Assembly (NCBI GenBank): GCA_017482005.1
Contig: JAFUOI010000011.1
Coordinates: 1-54,539 of the forward strand
DNA: 54,539 nucleotides
Origin: Lachnospiraceae bacterium
Lineage (GTDB): Bacteria; Bacillota_A; Clostridia; Lachnospirales; Lachnospiraceae
Direction of reading: 5' to 3'
Positions 7,533-15,229 of this stretch are shown here, piece after piece. The position numbers were made by a program, and so were the translations under genes. Every line of letters begins with the position of its first letter. The first letter of the stretch is position 1. The notes under the pieces were generated by a model. That model ran no database searches. It was not told the origin of the DNA and worked only from the letters and a program-made list of their open reading frames with translations.

Positions 7533-8321
7533 ATGGGAAATTCTAAAAAGTTTGATTCCCAAGAGCAATATTGGGAGGATTATCATAAAGAACAGCTTCC
7601 GCCGGCGGATCCGAAGGAAACGGTGCGTTACCAATATGACGATAATGCGGCATATTGGATTAATTATTATGAGGATAAAATTGGGTATGCTTTGGCAGAG
7701 GTGGAGGCGCACTTGAAACATGCGCAGGAGCGAAAAAAAGAGCAGGATTTTGAACTGAAGCTGTATGGCGGTATTTTTCTTGGGATTTTTGGATTTTTAC
7801 CGATTTCTTTGGCATTGCCGATGTCGAGGGTTTTGCCGTTTGTGATTTTGGGCGGAGTTCTTGTGATTATAGAGCTTTTTGCGATTTTTACAGTAATACC
7901 GGTTTGTATTTACAAGCTTATAAATTGTCTTGTCAGTAAACTGGTCAATGATAAGGACAGTGCAATCGGTAACTGGCTTGTGCAACGTTATAATGTGCCT
8001 CGTCTGACCGGAGAGATTCAGGCTTGTCAGATTTATGTCGGTCGTTACAAAGGGCATCTTACCAACATTGCGTCCTGGCGGGAAATGCTTGAGCAGGGTT
8101 CTTTTGATATGGATATAGAAGAGATAAAAAGCCGTATGGAAAAGGTAAATTTAGATCCGCAGATCGAGACGGCGTCAAAGAATCATTATAGGTTAAAACG
8201 CTTGATTAATCGAATTACAATCGTAACTGCAACGGTTATTTTTACGATTATTTTGTGTCTTATAGTAAAGGGTTACATGTCTTATTACAACTGGTTCCTT
8301 TCCTTCTGGAAGAGTGTATAA
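7533..8321 (+). CDS. hypothetical membrane protein
   Basis: A 262-residue protein. ATG at 7533 follows GGGGG by 5 nt; an in-frame ATG at 7521 is an alternative. The N terminus is soluble, charged and aromatic (EQYWEDYHKEQ). Then come two hydrophobic segments around residues 78-98 and 104-125, a soluble middle rich in Arg and Glu, and a single strong TM near the C terminus (about 229-249) ending in aromatic residues. No family is recognised. It is the last gene of the CNNM transcription unit, ahead of a terminator. Confidence 0.72.
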   Translation: MGNSKKFDSQEQYWEDYHKEQLPPADPKETVRYQYDDNAAYWINYYEDKIGYALAEVEAHLKHAQERKKEQDFELKLYGGIFLGIFGFLPISLALPMSRVLPFVILGGVLVIIELFAIFTVIPVCIYKLINCLVSKLVNDKDSAIGNWLVQRYNVPRLTGEIQACQIYVGRYKGHLTNIASWREMLEQGSFDMDIEEIKSRMEKVNLDPQIETASKNHYRLKRLINRITIVTATVIFTIILCLIVKGYMSYYNWFLSFWKSV

Positions 8322-8336
8322 AAATAAAAAATTTCT

Positions 8337-8366
8337 AAAATCAGGGTTGACAAACCCTGATTTTTT
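8337..8366 (+). terminator. intrinsic terminator of the CNNM operon
   Basis: A 10-bp stem AAAATCAGGG (8337-8346) and CCCTGATTTT (8355-8364) with loop TTGACAAA, then more T. The loop also contains the -35 box of the next promoter. Confidence 0.85.
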
Positions 8367-8376
8367 AGTTTAAAAT
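8347..8376 (+). promoter_or_regulatory. promoter of the Mn2+ riboswitch transcript
   Basis: Consensus TTGACA at 8347-8352, 18-bp spacer, TAAAAT at 8371-8376. Transcription would start near 8383, just ahead of the riboswitch. The -35 box sits in the loop of the preceding terminator hairpin. Confidence 0.7.
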
Positions 8377-8389
8377 GCAAAACAACAAC

Positions 8390-8520
8390 AGAACATTCCG
8401 ATGAGGGAGTAGTGGCGCGAAGGCGTGGCAATGTCAACATCATGACTTAACAGTCTGGCTTGTCTTAAATAACGAGACTCATGTATTGCAATAGCTGTAC
8501 ATGGAGTCTATTTTTATTTT
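8390..8520 (+). promoter_or_regulatory. yybP-ykoY (Mn2+) riboswitch with terminator
   Basis: The conserved blocks of this class appear in order: GGGAGTAG at 8405-8412, ATGTCAACAT at 8431-8440 and ACGAGAC at 8472-8478. P1 forms from ATGAG (8401-8405) and CTCAT (8478-8482). The expression platform is a terminator: AGACTC-ATGTA (8475-8485) pairs with TACATGGAGTCT (8498-8509, one bulged G), then ATTTTTATTTT. CTCAT is shared by P1 and the terminator, so Mn2+-stabilised P1 would prevent termination. That is a transcriptional ON switch, as known for this class. No classical Mn2+ exporter follows; the next gene is an ABC transporter about 330 nt on. Confidence 0.8.
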
Positions 8521-8571
8521 CCGGGTACAGCGGTTCAGGAATCTGAATTTGCAGTATGCGGTATTTTGTTT

Positions 8572-8714
8572 TTATTCAGAGTCATGCGAATTTTCAGGAA
8601 CGCAGCCGCCATGCTTGCATGGCCGGATGCGAGAGTGAAAATTCATATGGCGAGAAGCCATACATGAGCAAAAGGAAAGCCCGAAGGGCGATTTTGCGAA
8701 TGGACTCTGAATAA
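8572..8714. repeat. complex palindromic intergenic element
   Basis: A 12-bp outer stem, TTATTCAGAGTC (8572-8583) with GACTCTGAATAA (8703-8714), encloses several nested hairpins. Among them are GCGAATTTTCA with TGAAAATTC, the perfect hairpin GCCATGC-TT-GCATGGC, ATGGC-GAGAA-GCCAT and GCCC-GAA-GGGC within a GCAAAA/TTTTGC stem. No gene is encoded. It is followed directly by the 31-bp tandem repeats, which reuse its outer arm. Similar blocks recur at 17690-17660 in inverse orientation. Confidence 0.65.
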
Positions 8715-8790
8715 GCACAGAGTCATGCGAATGGACTCTGAATAAGCACAGAGTCATGCGAATGGACTCTGAATAAGCACAGAGTCATGC
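8698..8790. repeat. three perfect 31-bp tandem repeats, each a hairpin
   Basis: Copies at 8698-8728, 8729-8759 and 8760-8790 are identical, and a fourth begins at 8791 but breaks off after GAATGG. Each unit contains the stem GACTCTG/CAGAGTC with an 8-nt loop. They lie between the Mn2+ riboswitch terminator and the ABC transporter, ending about 42 bp before its RBS. Confidence 0.9.
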
Positions 8791-8847
8791 GAATGGGCTG
8801 GCTCAGAATAGTGTATGAAATTTAGTCACTACAAAGGAGGAAGAAAC

Positions 8848-9546
8848 ATGTTTTTGGAAATCAGCAAGATTAAAAAAAGCTTCGGCGAAGGCGAAAGCAG
8901 AGTAGAAGTATTGAAAGGAATTGATGTCGGTATTGGAAAAGGGGAATTTTGTGTACTTCTCGGTCCATCCGGTTCCGGTAAATCGACACTCCTTAACATT
9001 ATCGGAGGAATCGACAATGCGGACAGCGGTTATATTGCAATTGACGGAGAAAAAACCGCTGATATGAGTGAGAAGGCACTTACCATATACCGCAGAAAGC
9101 ATCTCGGTTATATTTTCCAGATGTACAATTTAATTCCGAATCTGAATATCAAAGAGAACATTGAAGTCGGAGCATATCTTTCCGACAATCCGTTGGATGT
9201 GGATGATATCTTACGCACTTTAGGGCTCTATGAGCACCGTCACAAATTACCGAACCAGCTTTCCGGCGGACAGCAGCAGAGATGTGCCATCGGCCGCGCA
9301 ATTGTAAAGAATCCGGATATTCTCCTCTGCGATGAGCCGACGGGAGCACTGGATTACAACACGTCAAAAGAAATCCTGAAATTAATTGAAGAAGTCAACC
9401 AGAAATACGGAAATACCATTGTGATGGTAACGCACAATGATGCGATTAAAAATATGGCGGACCGTGTCATTACTCTTCGCGACGGTATGATCCGTAAAAA
9501 TTACCTTAACGAGAGAAAAATCCCGGCTGCTGAGCTTGATTGGTAG
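8848..9546 (+). CDS. ABC transporter ATP-binding protein, MacB/LolD-like
   Basis: A 232-residue nucleotide-binding subunit. ATG follows a perfect AAAGGAGG by 7 nt. Walker A is GPSGSGKST (39-47), the Q-loop is in IFQMYN (about 89-94), the signature is LSGGQQQR (138-145), Walker B is DILLCDEP (158-165) and the switch His is in VTHND. Spacing and sequence match the MacB/LolD/FtsE group, which powers FtsX-type permeases by mechanotransmission rather than by classical import. It overlaps no gene; the permease begins 11 nt later. Transcription may come through the Mn2+ riboswitch and repeat region upstream, as no other promoter is obvious. Confidence 0.95.
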   Translation: MFLEISKIKKSFGEGESRVEVLKGIDVGIGKGEFCVLLGPSGSGKSTLLNIIGGIDNADSGYIAIDGEKTADMSEKALTIYRRKHLGYIFQMYNLIPNLNIKENIEVGAYLSDNPLDVDDILRTLGLYEHRHKLPNQLSGGQQQRCAIGRAIVKNPDILLCDEPTGALDYNTSKEILKLIEEVNQKYGNTIVMVTHNDAIKNMADRVITLRDGMIRKNYLNERKIPAAELDW

Positions 9547-9557
9547 GAAGGGGTGTT

Positions 9558-11813
9558 ATGATGAGAAATCCATTACACAGACGACTTTTAAGAGAGTTGA
9601 AGAGTGATCTGGCAAAGTATATTATTTTGTTTGTATTTATGGTGTCTATTATCGGATTTATTTCGGGATTTTTTGTGGCAGCAAAAAGTATAGAAGTTGT
9701 GTACGACGAAGGATTTGAAAAGCACAACATTGAAGATGGTAACTTTGAGTATTATGCCAAAGCGGAAAAAGAGACGCTGGAGACCATCGAAAAAGAGGGC
9801 GTACAAGTATATGAAAACTTCTACATAGAGCGTGAGACGGATGATTTTGAAAGCAAGCTCCGTCTTTATGAAAACCGCACGGAGGTCGACAGGGTTTGTT
9901 TGATGGAAGGTGCTTTTCCGGAGACGGAGAGCGAGGTGGCCATCGACCGTATGTATGCGGATAATAACAAGATTGCAGTCGGTGATACGATTATCTACGA
10001 TGGAACGGAGCTTACGGTCAGCGGACTTGTGGCACTTTCCGACTATAGTTCCCTGTTTGCGGATACTTCATCCATGATGTTTGATGCGATGAAATTCGGC
10101 GTCGGTGTTGTGACGGAGGAAGGTTTTGAATCTTTGGGAGAAGCGGGAATTCACTACAATTATTCCTGGACTTATAATAAAAAGCCGGCAGATAAAACCA
10201 AAGAAAAAGAAATGTCGGAAGACCTTCTTGAAGTGCTGGCTGAAAACGGAATTATGACGAATTTCATTCCGCAGTATCTTAACCAGGCGATAGTATTTAC
10301 AGATGAAGATATGGGAAGCGACCGCATCATGTTTTCGGGATTTTTGTATATCGTCATTGCGATTATCGCATTTATTTTTGCAGTGACAACAAGTAACACA
10401 ATTGCAAGGGAGGCGACGGTAATCGGAACGCTCCGCGCGTCCGGATACACCAAAGGCGAGATTATACGCCATTATATTACACTTCCTGTAGCGGTAACGG
10501 TACTTTCTGCCATTGTCGGAAACATTCTCGGATATACAGTATTTTTGGAGGTTGCAAAAGGAATTTATTATACCAACTACAGTCTTCCGACTTTTGAACT
10601 TCTGTTTAATTGGGATGCCTTCCTGCGCACGACAGTTGTACCGGTGATTTCCATGATTTTAATTAACTATGTGATTATTGCCGGAAAGCTGAAGCTTTCT
10701 CCGATGAAATTCCTGCGCCGTGATCTGTCTGTACGTCAGAAGAAAAAGGCGTTTAAGTTGAATACAAAGATCGGAATTATGAAGCGGTTCCGACTCCGTA
10801 TTATTTTCCAAAATATGCCAAACTACCTGACACTTATTTTTGGCGTGTTTTTTGCAAATCTGATTATGATCTTGGGTATGGCTTTTCCGGCTTTGATGGA
10901 GAGACATCAGGAAATCATTTCGGAAAACATTGTCAGTGCATATCAGTATATTTTAAAGGCGGAAGCAGAAACGGAAACAGAAGGCGCGGAAAAATACGCG
11001 GCAGGAACTCTTGTGACGACAATAGAGGGGCGAAAGGAAGAAGCGGTTTCTCTTTACGGTGTCGATTCTGACAGTCAGTATGTAAACATTGACTTTGAAA
11101 AAGAGGAAGTTTATATTTCTTCGGCATTTTCAGAAAAATATGGATATACAGCGGGCGATACGGTTACATTAAAAGAAGAGTTTGACTCGGAAACCTATGA
11201 CTTTAAGGTGGCAGGCATTTATGAATATCCGGTGGCTATCGCAGTGTTTATGCCAAGAGATTATTATAATGAAGTGTTTGAGCATGATGAGAATTATTTT
11301 AACGGCTATTTTTCTAATGAGAAAATAGAAGATATTGATGATATGCTGATTGCCGCAACCATTACAGAGGACGATATCAACAAAATGTCCCGTCAACTTT
11401 CAAACTCCATGGGCGGAGTGTTTGATATTTTCTACATATTTGGGCTTGTGATGTTTGCGCTGATTATTTTCCTGCTTTCCAAGCTTGTCATCGAGAAAAA
11501 TGCCCAATCTATTTCCATGACGAAGATTCTCGGTTATACCGACCGGGAAATCGGCGGACTCTATATCCTGACGACCAGCATTGTAGTAATAGCGTCCTTT
11601 ATCCTGACAATGCCGCTGGTGGATAAACTGATGGCGACCGTAATCGTCATAATGCTTTCGGATTATGCAGGCTGGATACCTTATTATGTTCCGATGGAGG
11701 CATTCATTAAAATCAGTCTTGCAGGAATTGCAGTATACGCGGTTATTGCATGGATGCAGTTCGAAAAAGTAAAAAAGGTTCCGCTGGATGTGGCGCTGAA
11801 GACGGTGGAGTAG
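9558..11813 (+). CDS. ABC transporter permease, FtsX-like
   Basis: A 751-residue membrane subunit. The region AGGAAGGGG lies just before tandem ATGs at 9558 and 9561, and either may be used. One TM lies near the N terminus (about residues 16-38), then a large extracytoplasmic domain. A first FtsX block of three helices follows (about 260-390) with the typical TIAREATVIGTLRASGYTKGEI cytoplasmic motif. Then come a further TM, a second external domain, and a second FtsX block (about 620-745) with TKILGYTDREIGGLY. This duplicated layout is usual for exporters of peptides, lipids or antimicrobials in Firmicutes. The substrate is not evident. It pairs with the ATPase just upstream. Confidence 0.92.
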   Translation: MMRNPLHRRLLRELKSDLAKYIILFVFMVSIIGFISGFFVAAKSIEVVYDEGFEKHNIEDGNFEYYAKAEKETLETIEKEGVQVYENFYIERETDDFESKLRLYENRTEVDRVCLMEGAFPETESEVAIDRMYADNNKIAVGDTIIYDGTELTVSGLVALSDYSSLFADTSSMMFDAMKFGVGVVTEEGFESLGEAGIHYNYSWTYNKKPADKTKEKEMSEDLLEVLAENGIMTNFIPQYLNQAIVFTDEDMGSDRIMFSGFLYIVIAIIAFIFAVTTSNTIAREATVIGTLRASGYTKGEIIRHYITLPVAVTVLSAIVGNILGYTVFLEVAKGIYYTNYSLPTFELLFNWDAFLRTTVVPVISMILINYVIIAGKLKLSPMKFLRRDLSVRQKKKAFKLNTKIGIMKRFRLRIIFQNMPNYLTLIFGVFFANLIMILGMAFPALMERHQEIISENIVSAYQYILKAEAETETEGAEKYAAGTLVTTIEGRKEEAVSLYGVDSDSQYVNIDFEKEEVYISSAFSEKYGYTAGDTVTLKEEFDSETYDFKVAGIYEYPVAIAVFMPRDYYNEVFEHDENYFNGYFSNEKIEDIDDMLIAATITEDDINKMSRQLSNSMGGVFDIFYIFGLVMFALIIFLLSKLVIEKNAQSISMTKILGYTDREIGGLYILTTSIVVIASFILTMPLVDKLMATVIVIMLSDYAGWIPYYVPMEAFIKISLAGIAVYAVIAWMQFEKVKKVPLDVALKTVE

Positions 11814-11869
11814 ATTTTGTATAATCCGACAAATTACTCTTGCATAAGTAAAAAATCGTGGTAATATTA

Positions 11870-11903
11870 GAACATGCAATCGCAACGGTTGCATGTTCTT
11901 TTT
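11870..11903 (+). terminator. intrinsic terminator of the ABC transporter operon
   Basis: A 10-bp perfect stem GAACATGCAA/TTGCATGTTC with a 9-nt loop, then TTTTTC. Confidence 0.9.
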
Positions 11904-11969
11904 CTATATTCATATGCCGTTCGGCGAATTTTCCCAAAGAGAAAGTACCTTGACAATTTCAGAAAGCCC

Positions 11970-11997
11970 TTGCACCGTATGAAAAAGCCTTTATAAT
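11970..11997 (+). promoter_or_regulatory. promoter of the 61-residue gene
   Basis: TTGCAC at 11970-11975, 16-bp spacer, TATAAT at 11992-11997. A TTGACA at 11950 is too far upstream to pair with this -10. Confidence 0.6.
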
Positions 11998-12058
11998 GGA
12001 AGTATGGAAATTAAAATGTACATATTCCATGGAAAGGGGCGAAGAGATGGAGGAAGTT

Positions 12059-12244
12059 ATGACAGATAAACAATATGAAGGAATGCTGAAAGATAATATT
12101 GCCTGTCTTGACAGATTAGCAAAAAGTACAAAAGAAAAAGATATGCTAAGATCCATACTATACGAAAGAAAACAGTTAGAATCCAAATTGGGTTATGAAG
12201 TACCAAGCAATCATCTTTATGATGAAGTAATCGAAACAGAGTAA
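12059..12244 (+). CDS. small hypothetical protein
   Basis: About 61 residues, soluble, helical and rich in Lys, Glu and Leu. GGAGG lies 5 nt before ATG 12059; an in-frame ATG at 12047 with AAAGGGG 7 nt upstream would add four residues (MEEV). It has its own promoter and terminator, so it is a monocistronic unit. No domain is recognised. Confidence 0.7.
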   Translation: MTDKQYEGMLKDNIACLDRLAKSTKEKDMLRSILYERKQLESKLGYEVPSNHLYDEVIETE

Positions 12245-12285
12245 ACCAAAGGTGCAAAGGTTTAAGGTACAATATACAAAAGAAA

Positions 12286-12317
12286 AAAGTCGTACTGCCA
12301 ATAAGCAGTACGACTTT
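12286..12317. terminator. bidirectional intrinsic terminator
   Basis: A 13-bp stem AAAGTCGTACTGC/GCAGTACGACTTT with a 6-nt loop. T-rich tails flank it on both sides, so it serves the small plus-strand gene and the Ig-like operon on the minus strand. The same hairpin sequence occurs inside the O-antigen ligase gene at 15137-15163. Confidence 0.9.
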
Positions 12318-12324
12318 AATATTT

Positions 12325-13395
12325 TTATTTTACTTTGAAAGTTTTTCCGCTACCCCAGGAAGAAAGTTTTTTACTACCGATGGCATATTTTTGTCCTTTT
12401 TTCAGTTTGAAAGGAACGAGATCCCCCTCTTCAGCCGAATAAGTTTTAAAGCCCTTAATTGTCATGACATTACTTCCTTTTTTCATTGTAGCAACAGCGT
12501 TAGATAATATAACTCCATTCTTATCAAATATATCAACGCGGAAACTCACCTTTTTTTTGCTGACAGAGTCATTAAGGAATGGATATTCAAGGTGTGCAGC
12601 CAAAACATGTGCGCTTGTTAATTTCTGTGTGGTTTTGATTTTGATTTCCGTAGGAGTAGCAGAGATAGAAGCAATTTTCAGTTTCTTTGTACCGGAAACA
12701 GGAGAGTGTTTTGCATAGTAATTATAGAACAATTCGCTTAATGCACTAAAACGTCCGGCCTGCGGCACTGCCAGCTTTGTGTAAGTACCATTGTTTTTAC
12801 CCATGGCTTTACCGCGAAGAGTTCCGGATGTAGTGATGTTAGCACTGTGTTTTGTCGTAAAAGCAGTGAAATCTCTTGACATTTCAAGATACTTATAGCC
12901 ATTAGAAAGGGTGATTTTAGATGGCATACTTTTAGACAGTTTTTGTGCTCTTTTACGGACACCTTTTACTGCGGTTGTATTTTTAAATGTACCGGCTTTT
13001 ACTACCTTAACATTTAAAAATGTTATACCGTTTTTATATTTGATGGTTATGGTAGATTTTCCCGTCTTTTTCGCTGTGGCGAGGCCTTTGGAATTTACAG
13101 AGATTACGGATTTTTTGCTGGATGTATATTTGACGTTTTTGCAAAAGGTTGTGTACCAGTGACTTGAGGAACTGGAAGGTTCGTATACATTGACAAAATC
13201 ACCGAGATAAAATTTTTCTCCCTTTTCTATCAGGATAACACGATCCAAAGCTTCAAAATAAAGATCCATATACAGCATAGTGGATGTTTTTGCAGATACC
13301 TCCTGTGCAGTCATCGGCAAAAATGATGAGATGGATGGAATTAGAATCATGATGCATAAAAATAATGCGAGACGTTTTTTGGCATAGCCTTTCAT
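12325..13395 (-). CDS. secreted Ig-like (Big_2-type) protein, paralogue 1
   Basis: A 356-residue protein with AAGGAGG before its ATG. A Sec signal peptide (KKRLALFLCIMILIPSISSF, cleavage probably near AQEVSA-K) leads into a basic, Ser/Thr/Lys-rich mature protein. Around residues 80-135 a bacterial Ig-like fold is suggested by YTSSKKSVISVNSKGLATAKKTGKSTITIKYK, with the usual S-x-x-x-V-x-V-x-x-x-G-x-A-x-x-K-x-x-G pattern. A second half contains SNGYKYLEM and LAVPQAGRFSAL, both shared with the paralogue at 15230-16318. No sortase motif or lipobox is seen, so attachment must be non-covalent or through another system. It is the last gene of a four-gene minus-strand set. Confidence 0.85.
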   Translation of the reverse strand: MKGYAKKRLALFLCIMILIPSISSFLPMTAQEVSAKTSTMLYMDLYFEALDRVILIEKGEKFYLGDFVNVYEPSSSSSHWYTTFCKNVKYTSSKKSVISVNSKGLATAKKTGKSTITIKYKNGITFLNVKVVKAGTFKNTTAVKGVRKRAQKLSKSMPSKITLSNGYKYLEMSRDFTAFTTKHSANITTSGTLRGKAMGKNNGTYTKLAVPQAGRFSALSELFYNYYAKHSPVSGTKKLKIASISATPTEIKIKTTQKLTSAHVLAAHLEYPFLNDSVSKKKVSFRVDIFDKNGVILSNAVATMKKGSNVMTIKGFKTYSAEEGDLVPFKLKKGQKYAIGSKKLSSWGSGKTFKVK

Positions 13396-13470
13396 AGAAA
13401 ATCCTCCTTGGTTTTATTATTATAGTTTAAAGAATAATTACATTTAGTATAGATTTTGCAGTATGCCAAG

Positions 13471-15225
13471 TCAATGACGAAGTTGGATGTTATCCGCCAT
13501 ACTGCTCAGCGCGATACCTGCAAATACCCAGAAGAAGGGCGATGTCTGCAGGGTGGAATCGTTGAATAGGCTTGTAAACATGTAGCTTAGGCATGCGACA
13601 TAACAACCGTAGCCGAGACGGGTTTGAAGCGATTCCGCTGTATTTGAAGAACCTGCCGGCTTTTGGATGAAACCTTTGATTCCCCATCGGATAAAGAGCA
13701 CATAAAAAATAATGATACAAAATACCGAAATACCGCCTGTCTGTACCCATTTGGTCAGGTAATCGTTATGTGCTTTCTCGATGATCATGTCCGGACGATC
13801 GGAATAGACGACTTTTCCGGCGTAATCATGCTGAGGAAAGACTTCCGCAAAGGTGTCGGGACCGCTGCCGATCAGAAGATATTCATCCAGAAGCGGAAGC
13901 GTGCGCGACCAGATATATCCGCGGGCGGAGCCGAGATATTCCAATCCGTGGAAGTCAGCAGCCTCTACAGGAACCATCTGTGCAGCAGTTCCGCTTGGTG
14001 TAAGGTAAGAATATGTATCATTCTCATGTATAAAAGAAAGAGTATTGTCTGCGACAGAGAGATAAATTTCATTGTCGCAGAGCACGGCTTTGGCATCTTT
14101 CCCCATAGGGAGCGTCATCTCAATGCCTTCTGCCACGGAAAGAGGAGTTTCTGTTCCGTCTGCTGTGAGCAGAAGAGTATCATTTTCTATATAGAGAAGA
14201 TAATCCGTATCGTCGTAAACAATATGAATCCCCTTTTCATCGGTTGTCATGCCTGTCAAAGGTTCACGTGTGTTTTTGTCGATTATACGTGACAGATACT
14301 TAAAGTCAAGGCTTGCATCCACACAGATAAAAATGATAAATAGCGCTATGAATCCGGATAAGATGGCAAAAGACTGCTTTTTGGTCGTATTTTTTCTGTT
14401 TTTTGCAAATCCCAAAATAAGAATGAGCAAAACTGCAAGGAGAGAAGCCCTCGAATACGTAAACCAAATCAGTGTCATAGTGACTGCGGAAAAGGCAAAG
14501 TAGATAATCCGGTTTTTTTTGACTGTCTCCGAAAGAGCCATCGACCAGATAACCGCAAACAGCATGCACAGTGTAATGCCTGCATAGTTAGGGTTATATA
14601 ATGTCAGATAAACATTATTTCCCGTAAAGGAATCTTCGATTTCGCCGCTGTACAGTGAAAATTGTTCTTTCGACATAATCAGACGCTGTATCCACTGAAA
14701 GTGCATCAAATCGCGTCCGAAAATCTGAAATGCACCGATGATTGCAAATATCGCCGTTACGGCGAGTATGGTATACCATATGTATTTGTAATCACGCTCG
14801 TATTCCATAATCTGATAGGCATACAATGCCAGAATTGTATATACAATCAGTACAATACAGCTCTCAAAGGATTCAAAGTTTCCGCGTACAGAGGCATCTG
14901 TGTTCACGGAAAATATTGTAGATAAAAGTACAAATATGCAATAGATAATAAGAGAAATGAACAGTTTCATGTTTCGTGTTTTTTCACCATAGAGGGTCAT
15001 GCGGAATATAAGAATAATTCCGGCAAAAATTCCGATGACATCCAGAAGATAGCTTTTGTAATAGCAGTAAAAATCGCTCAGAACGTCATTGGTTGAATAC
15101 CATTCATACCCGCTGTAACCACAGCTGTAAATTGCAAGTCGTACTGCCAGTGGCAGTACGACTATAATTAACATGATAGGGAGCAAAAGATCCCACATTC
15201 CGTTTTGTTGTTTTGATGTTTTCAT
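13471..15225 (-). CDS. O-antigen ligase/polymerase family (Wzy_C) membrane protein
   Basis: A 584-residue polytopic protein with about ten hydrophobic segments. The long loop before the C-terminal helices carries the Wzy_C-type motif SARGYIWSRTLPLLDEYLLI followed by GSGPDTF (about residues 437-465). Ahead of it sits a 110-residue soluble insertion rich in Asp, Thr and Tyr (about 320-430). This superfamily includes O-antigen ligases, polysaccharide polymerases and O-linked oligosaccharyltransferases, and the sequence does not decide between them. The start codon lies 4 nt after the upstream gene stop, with no clear Shine-Dalgarno, so translation is probably coupled. Codons near the N terminus form a perfect 13-bp palindrome identical to the operon terminator stem. 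Confidence 0.85.
   Translation of the reverse strand: MKTSKQQNGMWDLLLPIMLIIVVLPLAVRLAIYSCGYSGYEWYSTNDVLSDFYCYYKSYLLDVIGIFAGIILIFRMTLYGEKTRNMKLFISLIIYCIFVLLSTIFSVNTDASVRGNFESFESCIVLIVYTILALYAYQIMEYERDYKYIWYTILAVTAIFAIIGAFQIFGRDLMHFQWIQRLIMSKEQFSLYSGEIEDSFTGNNVYLTLYNPNYAGITLCMLFAVIWSMALSETVKKNRIIYFAFSAVTMTLIWFTYSRASLLAVLLILILGFAKNRKNTTKKQSFAILSGFIALFIIFICVDASLDFKYLSRIIDKNTREPLTGMTTDEKGIHIVYDDTDYLLYIENDTLLLTADGTETPLSVAEGIEMTLPMGKDAKAVLCDNEIYLSVADNTLSFIHENDTYSYLTPSGTAAQMVPVEAADFHGLEYLGSARGYIWSRTLPLLDEYLLIGSGPDTFAEVFPQHDYAGKVVYSDRPDMIIEKAHNDYLTKWVQTGGISVFCIIIFYVLFIRWGIKGFIQKPAGSSNTAESLQTRLGYGCYVACLSYMFTSLFNDSTLQTSPFFWVFAGIALSSMADNIQLRH
15137..15163. repeat. intragenic palindrome shared with the downstream terminator
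   Basis: AGTCGTACTGCCA (15137-15149) and TGGCAGTACGACT (15151-15163) form a perfect 13-bp inverted repeat inside the O-antigen ligase coding region (roughly codons 21-30). AAGTCGTACTGCCA also forms the left arm of the terminator at 12287-12300. Confidence 0.9.
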
Positions 15226-15229
15226 ATTT

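Noticed and set aside
8698..8790. Possible CRISPR-like array
   Set aside because: The 31-bp units are directly contiguous with no spacers, only three copies are present and no cas gene is near.
11950..11955. TTGACA as -35 of the 61-residue gene
   Set aside because: It is 36 bp from the TATAAT; TTGCAC at 11970 has the proper 16-bp spacing.
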